20,394 nucleotides of DNA from UBA12079 sp964608745 (GCA_964608745.1 CAZSPC010000014.1:1-20394), one strand, 5' to 3'. Shown: positions 13,226 through 20,234, numbered from the stretch's first letter. Made by a program: numbers and translations. The notes: generated from the sequence alone by a model not told the origin.

Positions 13226-13385
13226 CTCTGAATTACAAAACTATCTTCGCCACGAGAATTTTCTGAAGTTTTTAGATTTGTTTATTAAAATTCAAGCACT
13301 AGCAGTAGCTAATGTGCAGAATTTTTAGAAACAAAGATGAAAATTTCAGGAAATTCGTAGTAGAAGAGAGTTTTGTAATTCAGAG
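13226..13385. repeat. Palindromic element P3 with 23-bp terminal inverted repeats
   Basis: Arms 13226-13248 and 13363-13385 (outer CTCTGAATTACAAAACT) pair with one mismatch around about 114 nt of non-coding sequence. Length and layout resemble P1, P2 and 10916-11042, though the sequence differs. Confidence 0.75.
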
Positions 13386-13411
13386 TTTTTCAAATCTTCA
13401 AGCCACCTAGT

Positions 13412-13512
13412 CGTCCTGAGGCCGAAGGCCGTGAGGATCCAGGTGTTGGTTTGTGTAAAACAACCTCCCTATTCGTTATTACGATCCGTCAGCTGATGGA
13501 GAAACAATCCAA
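13412..13512. repeat. REP-like units of two types
   Basis: CGTCCTGAGGCCGAAGGCC ... GGATCCAGG (13412-13442) is a second interspersed hairpin type. CGTTATTACGATCC ... CAATCCAAC (13474-13513) is a variant of the CGTCATTGCGA type, with CGTCAGCTGATGG inside. Confidence 0.7.
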
Positions 13513-13544
13513 CCCTTGGTTTGCTTTAGCAAACCCTCATCTTT

Positions 13545-13643
13545 CGTCATTGCGAGGAATCAGAAAAAAATTTAAAAATCTTGTTACGTAGCATGCTACG
13601 TAACAAGATTTTTAAATTTTTTTCTGATGGCGCGGCAATCCAG
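13545..13643. repeat. REP-like unit interrupted by a 70-bp perfect palindrome
   Basis: CGTCATTGCGAGG (13545-13557) and GGCGCGGCAATCCAG (13629-13643) are the two ends of a normal short unit. Between them lies a perfect, loopless palindrome (13559-13628). Confidence 0.85.
13559..13628. repeat. 70-bp perfect palindrome
   Basis: Bases 13559-13593 are exactly complementary to 13594-13628. The centre is GCATGC, flanked by TTGTTACGTA and its complement; the outer parts are A/T tracts ending ATCAG and CTGAT. No loop separates the arms. Confidence 0.95.
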
Positions 13644-13674
13644 ACCTCGACTTGCGTAAGCAATAGCTCTGTTC

Positions 13675-13923
13675 TCGTCATTGCGAGCGTAGCGCGGCAA
13701 TCCAGGCCCTAGTTTTCGAACTGATTTTTGAAAAAAATCAGCAACGACCAAACCAAAAAACATCAAAAAAATAAACGGCTCACGGAGTGAGCCTTTTAGA
13801 TAGCTTAACAAAGCCGTTTCCTACTTACCACTAAATGTCCGATAGGACATTTAGTGGCACTCAAAAAACATCTCAACCAAGCCATTTTCAATGGTCCGTC
13901 AGCTGACGGACCATTGAATTTTT
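13675..13923. repeat. 249-bp direct repeat, right copy
   Basis: This appears identical to 11250-11498, with the same internal hairpins at a constant offset of 2425 (GGACA hairpin 13828-13857; 32-bp palindrome 13887-13918). The outside bases differ at once on both sides. It ends about 50 bp before the 3' end of the convergent SNF2 gene. Confidence 0.9.
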
Positions 13924-13972
13924 TATCCAAATTAATATGAAGCCCAAACCAAAGTATACCTAAACAACAAGA

Positions 13973-16900
13973 TTAGTCAAAAATATTTTTAATATCATTC
14001 CAGGTGAGTTTTTGGAATAGGTCTTTTGACTCTCCGACAACATTATCAAATAAAGCTTTTTTCTTGTGTTGTAGTTCAACTATTTTTTCTTCAATTGTAC
14101 CTTTGGTTATTAACCTATAAACATTAACCGAATTTTTTTGTCCAATTCGATGAGTTCTGTCGATAGCTTGGTTTTCAACACTTGGATTCCACCAAGGATC
14201 AAAAATGATAACATTATCGGCACTGGTGAGGTTCAACCCTGTTCCGCCGGCTTTTAGGCTAATTAAAAATACTTTATGTTTTTTATCTTTGTTGAATTTT
14301 CTTACTAATTCTTGTCTGTTTTTTGTTTTACCGGATAAGTATAAGTATTCAATATCATTATCTTTTAATTCTAAGGCCAAAATATCTAACATTTTTGTAA
14401 ATTGGCTAAAAACGAGTACTTTTCTGTCACTACTTGTTATTTCTTCAACTAACTCCAAAAACAAATCGAGTTTGGCTGATTCATATTTTTTATAATTTTT
14501 ATCTTTTAATAGTAGAACGGGGTGATTACAAAGTTGTCTTAATTTTGTCAGTGCGGCCAAAATATGAATTTGTGATTTGGCAAAACCTTTTTCTTTTATA
14601 GTTTCAAAAATTTCTTTTTTCACACTGCTTAAAATTTCTTGATATAAAATATTTTGATCTTTGCCGAGTTGACAGTGACTGACCTGTTCAATTTTTGGCG
14701 GTAGTTCTTTTAAAACATCCCCTTTTATCCTTCTCAGCATGAAACACTCTGTTTTTTTGTGAAGTAATTTTAATGCTTTTGCATCATTATTTTTCATAAT
14801 AGGAGCTTGGAATTGTTTGACAAAATTTCTCTGAGAGCCCAAAAATCCTGGCATTAAAAAATCAAAGATTGACCAAATTTCGGATACATTATTTTCGAGC
14901 GGAGTTCCTGTTAAGGCCAAGCGGTAACCGGCATCAACTTCTTTAACAGCTTTGGTTGTTTTAGTTTTATGGTTTTTTATGAATTGAGCTTCGTCAAGAA
15001 TTAAATAGTTAAGTTTCAAACCACTTTTTTTATAATCGCCTAAATCATTTCTTAAAGCGGAATAAGAGGTCACTAACAAATCATACCTTTTTGCTTTTTG
15101 GATTATTTTTTGTCTTTGATCGAGATTTCCTTCAATTATTTTTACTTTCAAATTCGGGGTAAACTTTTTTGCTTCATCTTGCCAATTATATAAAAGGGTT
15201 TTTGGACAAACTACCATGGATGGTTTTTCTTTGGTTTTTTCTCTCTGAATTAAAACCAGTGCTTGTAGTGTTTTTCCCAAACCCATATCGTCAGCTAAAA
15301 TTCCGGCAAATCTATATTTTTTTAAAAAATAAAACCAATCAATACCATCCTTTTGGTAATTTCTTAGTGTTTTTTTAATTTTGCTTGGTAATTGTATATT
15401 TTCAATTGGCCGACCATCTTTGGCTTCGTTCATGAATTTTTCAAAACTGTCTGCTACCTTTGCTTGGTAGTATTTTGAATTAGTAAAGATATTTTCTAAT
15501 TCTGGTGCGTTGTAAATTTTCCCTTCATACTTATCATTTTCTTTTTGATGGAAATTTTCCAACATAAAAATAAATCTCTCTAATTCATCGCGATTGGTTA
15601 TTTTAAGAAGTCGTCCGTCTTCCATTCTGATCAACTTATCTTTACTTTTGATAAATTTTTTTAAATCTTTTAAGCTGACTTTGTCTTTATTGCAATAACA
15701 ATCGACATCAAAATACAACCAATCATTGTTAGCATTCATATCGATATTAAGATTTGCTTTGAAATTAGTTTTTTCAAACTCGAATTTATCTCTCTCGAAT
15801 GCTATTTTCCATCCGAGTTGCTTCATTCTTGGGTAATATTTTTCTATAAACTTATTGATCCCCTTTACTCCACTAACAGTTTTTTCTCCTTTTTTACCCA
15901 CACCATAATAATTATTTGCTTCATAGATTGTTTTAAAAACTTCAATTTCTTGATTTTTATTTAACGGGGCGTAATTAATTTTTTTATTTTCTAAATCGAC
16001 TTCGATTACATATTTATCTGTATCGTTCTTATATCTTCGCTTGAATCCATTGTTATATTTGGAATTTGAATAGTAAATTGTTTTACTCGTTCTGACAAAA
16101 GTAAATCCATAGTCAACTGTGGTGTATATTTTTAATTTTTTTTCTTGATAATCATAATTAATTAAAATACAAGGTTCTGCATTTTTAAATTTTGTTACTT
16201 TAAAATTGCCTTGAATTTTTGTTTTTAGATCAAGTTGTTTTTTTGATACTTCTAATATTCTGTTTATTTTTATAATCTCATTTTCGTCTAGTTTTTCTTG
16301 AACGGGATATTCTTTGTCGACTTTTTCCGGATAATAGATATTTTTAGGTCCGTAATCACTGCGCATTGACAATCTTTCAATAATAGGGGAGATATCTTTT
16401 GATAAAGTGTGTAATGATATTTGATTATTTTTTATCTCAATTAAGCAGTTTCCGCTCTTGATAAAATGAGTACCCCGATATTTTTTATGTAGTTTTAAAA
16501 CTAGTGTATCACAGTAGTCATCTTGGGAATAATCATATGATTCGACAATATCCAGTTTAACTTTTATCTTTTCAGGTTTTTGTTTTATTTTAATTTCCTT
16601 GCCTTGATAATTTTCATGGTGTATTTTTATTTTTAATTTATGAGCTAGTTTAAAAATTTTTTCAAGATTTTGTTGGTTACTAAACGAATCGTGGTTAGAT
16701 AACAAGGTAAGAAATTCATTTTCTTGTTGCGAAAGAGAATTAAGAAATTCGTTTTTCAGTTTTTCTGGGTCTTCCGGATAGGCATAATAATAAGGGCTAT
16801 TGTAAGGATACAGATTAAGTGAAATATTTCTGATATTTTCTTTTATTTCTAGGTAATAATCTTTTGGGTTGAATTTTTGTTTGGTGTGTTTTTCAACTTC

Positions 16901-17302
16901 TTCCTGTTGTTTTGGTGTATTTTTACTTTTACTTTTTATAAAGTTAGTTAATGATTCGGCAAAAACATTGGGTTCCAAAATGTAATCCTTAATAGATTTA
17001 TAGAATTCTGTGTATAAATCTGTAAAATACAAAGCTAAGGCTACAGAGTGTTTACAATCAAAACTATATGGACAGTTGCAGTCAAAAGACCTGAATTTAT
17101 TGGTGTTTACATCAAAAATCAAATCTCCTTTATATAGGCGAGTTCCGTCGACCGTTCCTTCAATAACAATTTTTCCTTCGAAAAAACCCTTTACTTCTAT
17201 TGATTGTACAAATCCTTGGTTGTAATAATTGACACCCCTGTTGTAGATAATATGTCCAGCAATATTTTTTATTTGTCTTTTTAGATTTTCTTTTTCGATC
17301 AT
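13973..17302 (-). CDS. SWIM-domain SNF2-family helicase (HepA-like)
   Basis: SNF2 proteins are dsDNA-dependent ATPase translocases that move along DNA and displace proteins. I chose ATG 17302 (1109 aa, ending in TAA); an in-frame TTG at 17341 would add 13 hydrophobic residues. A SWIM zinc motif, C-N-C-PYSFD-C-K-H (CxC-x5-CxH), lies near residues 75-85. About 500 residues of poorly recognised, charged sequence follow. The motor occupies roughly the last 450 residues: RNYQKDGIDWF, Walker A DDMGLGKT (about 670), DEAQ (about 770), LTGTPLENNVSEIWSI, VFSQFTKMLDIL, GGTGLNLTSADNVI and RTHRIGQ (about 1050). All helicase motifs appear intact. It lies between the right 249-bp repeat and a related hairpin region, beside an R-M module, so a defence-linked role is possible; it may equally be a general remodeller. 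Confidence 0.93.
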   Translation of the reverse strand: MIEKENLKRQIKNIAGHIIYNRGVNYYNQGFVQSIEVKGFFEGKIVIEGTVDGTRLYKGDLIFDVNTNKFRSFDCNCPYSFDCKHSVALALYFTDLYTEFYKSIKDYILEPNVFAESLTNFIKSKSKNTPKQQEEVEKHTKQKFNPKDYYLEIKENIRNISLNLYPYNSPYYYAYPEDPEKLKNEFLNSLSQQENEFLTLLSNHDSFSNQQNLEKIFKLAHKLKIKIHHENYQGKEIKIKQKPEKIKVKLDIVESYDYSQDDYCDTLVLKLHKKYRGTHFIKSGNCLIEIKNNQISLHTLSKDISPIIERLSMRSDYGPKNIYYPEKVDKEYPVQEKLDENEIIKINRILEVSKKQLDLKTKIQGNFKVTKFKNAEPCILINYDYQEKKLKIYTTVDYGFTFVRTSKTIYYSNSKYNNGFKRRYKNDTDKYVIEVDLENKKINYAPLNKNQEIEVFKTIYEANNYYGVGKKGEKTVSGVKGINKFIEKYYPRMKQLGWKIAFERDKFEFEKTNFKANLNIDMNANNDWLYFDVDCYCNKDKVSLKDLKKFIKSKDKLIRMEDGRLLKITNRDELERFIFMLENFHQKENDKYEGKIYNAPELENIFTNSKYYQAKVADSFEKFMNEAKDGRPIENIQLPSKIKKTLRNYQKDGIDWFYFLKKYRFAGILADDMGLGKTLQALVLIQREKTKEKPSMVVCPKTLLYNWQDEAKKFTPNLKVKIIEGNLDQRQKIIQKAKRYDLLVTSYSALRNDLGDYKKSGLKLNYLILDEAQFIKNHKTKTTKAVKEVDAGYRLALTGTPLENNVSEIWSIFDFLMPGFLGSQRNFVKQFQAPIMKNNDAKALKLLHKKTECFMLRRIKGDVLKELPPKIEQVSHCQLGKDQNILYQEILSSVKKEIFETIKEKGFAKSQIHILAALTKLRQLCNHPVLLLKDKNYKKYESAKLDLFLELVEEITSSDRKVLVFSQFTKMLDILALELKDNDIEYLYLSGKTKNRQELVRKFNKDKKHKVFLISLKAGGTGLNLTSADNVIIFDPWWNPSVENQAIDRTHRIGQKNSVNVYRLITKGTIEEKIVELQHKKKALFDNVVGESKDLFQKLTWNDIKNIFD

Positions 17303-17357
17303 TAGTAGATAAAAATTAACATAAAAACTAAGGATATACAAAATTAATTTTAAAACT

Positions 17358-17606
17358 GCGGGTACCCGGCACCCGCAAATGTTTTGCTTTTACCGCAAAA
17401 ATGATGATCGTTATTTTTGCGACACCCAAAAAACTGCCTAACCAAGCCATTTTAAATAACTCAACCTGTTGAGTTATTTATCTTTTACCAAAAAGTTGGT
17501 GACCCGGCAACCAACCATGGCTTTATTAAGCCTTATTCAACAGCTCACCTCTGAGCCGTTGAATTTTCACCTTCCAATTTTGATTTTTCCCCAAAAAAGA
17601 GTAGAA
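17358..17606. repeat. Hairpin-rich region related to the 249-bp repeat
   Basis: Hairpins are GCGGGT/ACCCGC (17358-17376), CGCAAAAAT/ATTTTTGCG (17394-17421), TAAATAACTCAAC and its complement (17453-17480), GGCTT/AAGCC (about 17519-17532), and TTCAAC with GCTCA paired to TGAGC with GTTGAA (about 17537-17564). The stretch AACCAAGCCATTTT and the tail GTTGAATTTT...CCAAAAAAGAG match the 3' part of the 249-bp repeat plus its right flank, while the intervening palindromes differ completely. A diverged third copy is the best reading. The frame that extends upstream of the nuclease gene through this region is probably not translated. Confidence 0.7.
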
Positions 17607-17607
17607 T
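17580..17607 (+). promoter_or_regulatory. Possible promoter of the restriction-endonuclease gene
   Basis: TTGATT (17580-17585), 16 nt, TAGAAT (17602-17607). The start would fall at about 17614-17616, at the ATG, giving a leaderless message like those of the TPR and Fic genes. Confidence 0.5.
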
Positions 17608-17615
17608 ATGAAGCA

Positions 17616-18179
17616 ATGAGATTAGAAAAACACAATATTAAAATAGAAGGTAGTGATATTAGAGTAGAAGTTGCCTTTTTAGATAAAAAAGATGCAAAAG
17701 AATTTAAGCGATTATTTGATTTATGGAAAAAACTTAACGATGGACTTGTTAAGTATGGACGAAAAGTAAACATTCCAGAGGTTATCTCTGAAGGTATGTT
17801 TTGTGTATTTTCCAAATCTGTTCGTTATCAGAAAAAGATTAAAGGAGAAGGGAAAGTGTCTTTTGATACTATAAATTTAAAAAAGAATAGGACAGAACAA
17901 GTAAAAGCTTGTAGTGTAGAGTCCGATTTAACTTCTTTTGGTCCGAAATCTGAATGGGATGATTTATATTTTATGGATTTTTATCGAGATGGAAAACTGG
18001 ACGGTTCTTTTGATGTTTACTTGATTCCAGATGAGTTGGTTTATTCAAATCTTGTGAATAAAAATCAAACTATGAAAGAACAACAGGCTGAGAAACGAAG
18101 ACCTCGTATGAGCATTAAAGATATCATTGTTGAAAACAAAATCAAACCATTAGCAAAAAATGTAAAAGTTTGGCAATAA
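17616..18179 (+). CDS. Type II restriction endonuclease, Bsp6I-like
   Basis: The nuclease would cut unmodified DNA at a short site; Bsp6I family enzymes recognise GCNGC. From ATG 17616 the product is 187 aa, close to the short length I remember for that family. The match is from memory of the pattern NIPEVISEGMFC, SFDTINLKKNRTEQVKACS and DLTSFGPKSEWDDLYF, not from a search. D84 and E94-Q-V-K97 (numbered from this start) fit a PD-(D/E)xK-type active site. The frame is open upstream to 17469, but that part lies in the hairpin repeat and I reject it. The gene converges on the LexA-methyltransferase gene with only 1 nt between the stop codons, as in R-M pairs. Site specificity is unproven. Confidence 0.7.
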   Translation: MRLEKHNIKIEGSDIRVEVAFLDKKDAKEFKRLFDLWKKLNDGLVKYGRKVNIPEVISEGMFCVFSKSVRYQKKIKGEGKVSFDTINLKKNRTEQVKACSVESDLTSFGPKSEWDDLYFMDFYRDGKLDGSFDVYLIPDELVYSNLVNKNQTMKEQQAEKRRPRMSIKDIIVENKIKPLAKNVKVWQ

Positions 18180-18180
18180 C

Positions 18181-19725
18181 TTATGTTGTTGCTTTCAAAA
18201 TATTTTTAGCTATCGCTTCTACAACAGGAACAGATACAGAATTTCCAAATTGTTTATATAATACAGAATCAGTAATATCAGGTAACTTATAACTAGAAGG
18301 AAAGCCTTGAATATTGGCACATTCTCTTGGGGTAAGTTTTCTTATTCCTTTTTTGTCTTTTATAATCGGGACATTATGACCTCCTGTTCCCATATTTGCT
18401 GTTAGAGTAGGGCAAACCCCGCTTTTGTTTTCTCTAACATATTTTCTTCTCCATTGATAAACTTTACCCTCTTCTTTTATATCATTTTTAATTTTCTCAA
18501 AAAGAGGCTTATTGTTGTAATAATATTTTTCGTGAACATTTGTTTCTAATACATCCACTATCTTTGTTTTTAATTGTTTAGGTTTTGGAAATTTAAATTT
18601 ATTTAAATGTTTTTTTTCTTTAAAGCCTACAATATAGATTCTTTCTCTGTTTTGTGGAACATTTCCGTATTCCATACTATTTAAAACTTCAACCTTGATA
18701 TAATATCCAAGATCTTTCAATGTGTTTTCTATGACTTCAAAAGTTTTACCTTTGTCATGACTTTTTAAATTTTTAACATTTTCAAGTAAAAAACCTGTTG
18801 GTTTTCTAGCTTCCAGTATTCTTGCAATGTCAAAAAATAAATTACCGCGATCTTTTTTGTCGTTAAAACCTTCTCTGTATCCAGCAATTGAAAAAGCCTG
18901 ACAAGGAAAACCTGCTAACAAAAAGTCAAATTCTGGTAAATCTTCTATTCCTATTTTTCTAATATCTTCAACAATTAGTTTTGATGTATCAAAATTTAAG
19001 TCATATGTTGTTTTGCATTGCTTCTCAAAATCGTTTGCAAAAACAGTGTCAAAGCCAGCTTTCTCAAAACCTAATCTTATTCCTCCAATTCCAGCAAAAA
19101 GATCAATAGTTCTTAACCCCTCTTTTGTTTCATTGTCTATATTTCTAATTATTTGAATAACAACACCTCTTACCTCAACATCAGTTCTAAACAACGGTTT
19201 CATTAACCGGTTTGCTGGTTGTAATCGAAACCGATCTTTCTCCTTGTATATTTTTTTAAGAGTTGCTTGTTCGTCATCAATAATAGCAACAACAGTTTGT
19301 CCGTTTTCTGCAACCGATTGTTTCTTTATTACAACAATATCACCATTAAAAATACCTTCTTCAATCATACTGTCGCCAACTACATTTAGGGCATAATATT
19401 GCTTTGGGTCATCAATAAGATTATTATTTATCGGAATTGTCTTTTCAAAATTCTCAATAACTTCGATTGGTTGTCCTGCTGTAATCGTTCCTAAAATAGG
19501 AATGTTAAAAAACATTTTTTCTTTTCTCGTTTCAATGCTCCGGTGTTTGTTTTTTTCTTTTTGTAAATATCCTTTCTTCTTTATTGCTTCGATATGTTGA
19601 TGAATATTTGAAACAGATTTAAGACGAAAATGTTTTCGTATTTCTTCAAGGGAAGGAGAAATCCCCGTTTTAGTTGTTTTTATCTTGACAAAATCTAATA
19701 TCTGTTTTTGTCTTTTTGTTAACAT
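18181..19725 (-). CDS. LexA repressor fused to DNA cytosine-C5 methyltransferase
   Basis: This single 514-aa frame holds two complete proteins. Residues 1-65 are a LexA-type winged helix (LTKRQKQILDFV ... GISPSLEEIRKHF). Residues 75-197 are an S24/LexA peptidase: ITA83-G84QP is the self-cleavage site, S119 (VVGDSM) the nucleophile and K157 (ATLKKIY) the general base. After a linker of about 7 residues, 204-514 is a C5 methyltransferase: motif I DLFAGIGG (208-215), IV GFPCQ with catalytic C275, VI ENV (315-317), VIII QNRER (358-362), a target-recognition region (about 365-460), then RECANIQGFP (467-476) and GNSV (494-497). It would methylate the sites of the neighbouring nuclease while repressing its own promoter, and RecA-stimulated cleavage could release the enzyme part. 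That coupling is inference. Confidence 0.92.
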   Translation of the reverse strand: MLTKRQKQILDFVKIKTTKTGISPSLEEIRKHFRLKSVSNIHQHIEAIKKKGYLQKEKNKHRSIETRKEKMFFNIPILGTITAGQPIEVIENFEKTIPINNNLIDDPKQYYALNVVGDSMIEEGIFNGDIVVIKKQSVAENGQTVVAIIDDEQATLKKIYKEKDRFRLQPANRLMKPLFRTDVEVRGVVIQIIRNIDNETKEGLRTIDLFAGIGGIRLGFEKAGFDTVFANDFEKQCKTTYDLNFDTSKLIVEDIRKIGIEDLPEFDFLLAGFPCQAFSIAGYREGFNDKKDRGNLFFDIARILEARKPTGFLLENVKNLKSHDKGKTFEVIENTLKDLGYYIKVEVLNSMEYGNVPQNRERIYIVGFKEKKHLNKFKFPKPKQLKTKIVDVLETNVHEKYYYNNKPLFEKIKNDIKEEGKVYQWRRKYVRENKSGVCPTLTANMGTGGHNVPIIKDKKGIRKLTPRECANIQGFPSSYKLPDITDSVLYKQFGNSVSVPVVEAIAKNILKATT

Positions 19726-19731
19726 AAAAAA

Positions 19732-19766
19732 ATACTTATATTTAATATTATATTAAATATAAGTAT
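19732..19766 (-). promoter_or_regulatory. 35-bp palindromic operator at the LexA-methyltransferase promoter
   Basis: Perfect 17-bp arms, ATACTTATATTTAATAT and its complement, flank one central base. The right end on minus lies 6 nt from the ATG. A TATAAG -10 (19740-19735, minus) is inside it, with 9 nt to the ATG. It is the obvious target for the fused LexA HTH. It does not resemble the E. coli CTGT-N8-ACAG box; LexA boxes vary among phyla. Confidence 0.75.
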
Positions 19767-19811
19767 AACATACGATTACCGAAATTTTGGCGAAAATTGT
19801 GGATAACTTTC

Positions 19812-19880
19812 TTGACCTTGATAGGAGGTTTGCTATTCTAAAACAGAAAAACACCTTGGGGGTGTTTTTCTGAAAAAACT
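19812..19880 (+). terminator. Terminator hairpin preceded by AGGAGG and an ATT mini-frame
   Basis: CAGAAAAACACC (19844-19855) pairs with GGTGTTTTTCTG (19861-19872) around TTGGG. AGGAGG (19823-19828) stands 6 nt before ATT 19835, which opens a 12-codon frame through the hairpin to TGA 19871-19873 (peptide ILKQKNTLGVFF). TTGACC (19812-19817), 16 nt and TGC-TATTCT (19834-19839) could also be a promoter, so the reading is ambiguous. Confidence 0.6.
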
Positions 19881-19987
19881 TTATTAAATTTGTTTTAAGA
19901 ATTTCGTTGACTCTAAAAACAAACTTGTAACTGAGAGTATGCCAGAAGCAGTACTTTGTTGCAAGATAATTGTGTGAATAAGTTATT

Positions 19988-20191
19988 ATGAGGTATTATG
20001 TAAATACGAATGCCCAAGCTAACGGAGATCATGAAGTCCATAAATCTGATTGTTCATGGCTTCCTCATGTTGATAATAGAATTTACTTAGGTAATTTTGA
20101 TAGCTGTTTTGGAGCAGTTAGGAAAGCAAAAGGATATTATCGTCAGTCAAATGGTTGTTACTACTGTTCTGGTAATTGTCATACTGGATAG
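19988..20191 (+). CDS. Small conserved Cys/His-rich protein
   Basis: The 67-aa protein reads MRYYVNTNAQANGDHEVHKS then DCSWLP, NRIYLGNFDSCFGAVRKAKG, and a C-terminal NGCYYCSGNCHTG. Cysteines at about 22, 40, 57, 60 and 64 with His at 15, 18 and 65 could bind a metal. I believe near-identical short proteins (HEVH ... NRIYLG ... GCYYC..CH) are scattered across many bacteria, often without known function; this is recollection only. ATG 19988 is followed by MRYYVN as in those relatives. A terminator follows at 20201. It stands alone beside the R-M module, so a link to it is possible but unsupported. Confidence 0.75.
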   Translation: MRYYVNTNAQANGDHEVHKSDCSWLPHVDNRIYLGNFDSCFGAVRKAKGYYRQSNGCYYCSGNCHTG

Positions 20192-20200
20192 GAAAAAGCT

Positions 20201-20234
20201 AAAAACCCACAAAACTGTCGTGGGTTTTTGTTTT
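20201..20234 (+). terminator. Terminator of the Cys/His-rich gene
   Basis: AAAAACCCAC and GTGGGTTTTT enclose about 9 nt, followed by GTTTT, 10 nt after the stop codon. Confidence 0.85.

Noticed and set aside
13596..13811. Minus-strand reading frame of 71 codons across the repeat region.
   Set aside because: It runs through the 70-bp palindrome, REP-like units and part of the 249-bp repeat, with no start signal or family.
17303..17341. TTG start giving the SNF2 protein 13 extra residues.
   Set aside because: The extra residues are hydrophobic and not typical of the family; ATG 17302 is a better start, though this is not proven.
17469..17615. Upstream extension of the nuclease gene, adding 49 codons.
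   Set aside because: This stretch is a hairpin repeat related to other non-coding copies, and the promoter-like boxes at 17580-17607 fall inside it. ATG 17616 is preferred.
4334..19806. Two perfect DnaA-box matches, TTATCCACA at 4334-4342 and its complement at 19798-19806, as signs of a replication origin.
   Set aside because: Single isolated boxes are expected now and then in AT-rich DNA. There is no box cluster and no dnaA, dnaN or gidA nearby.
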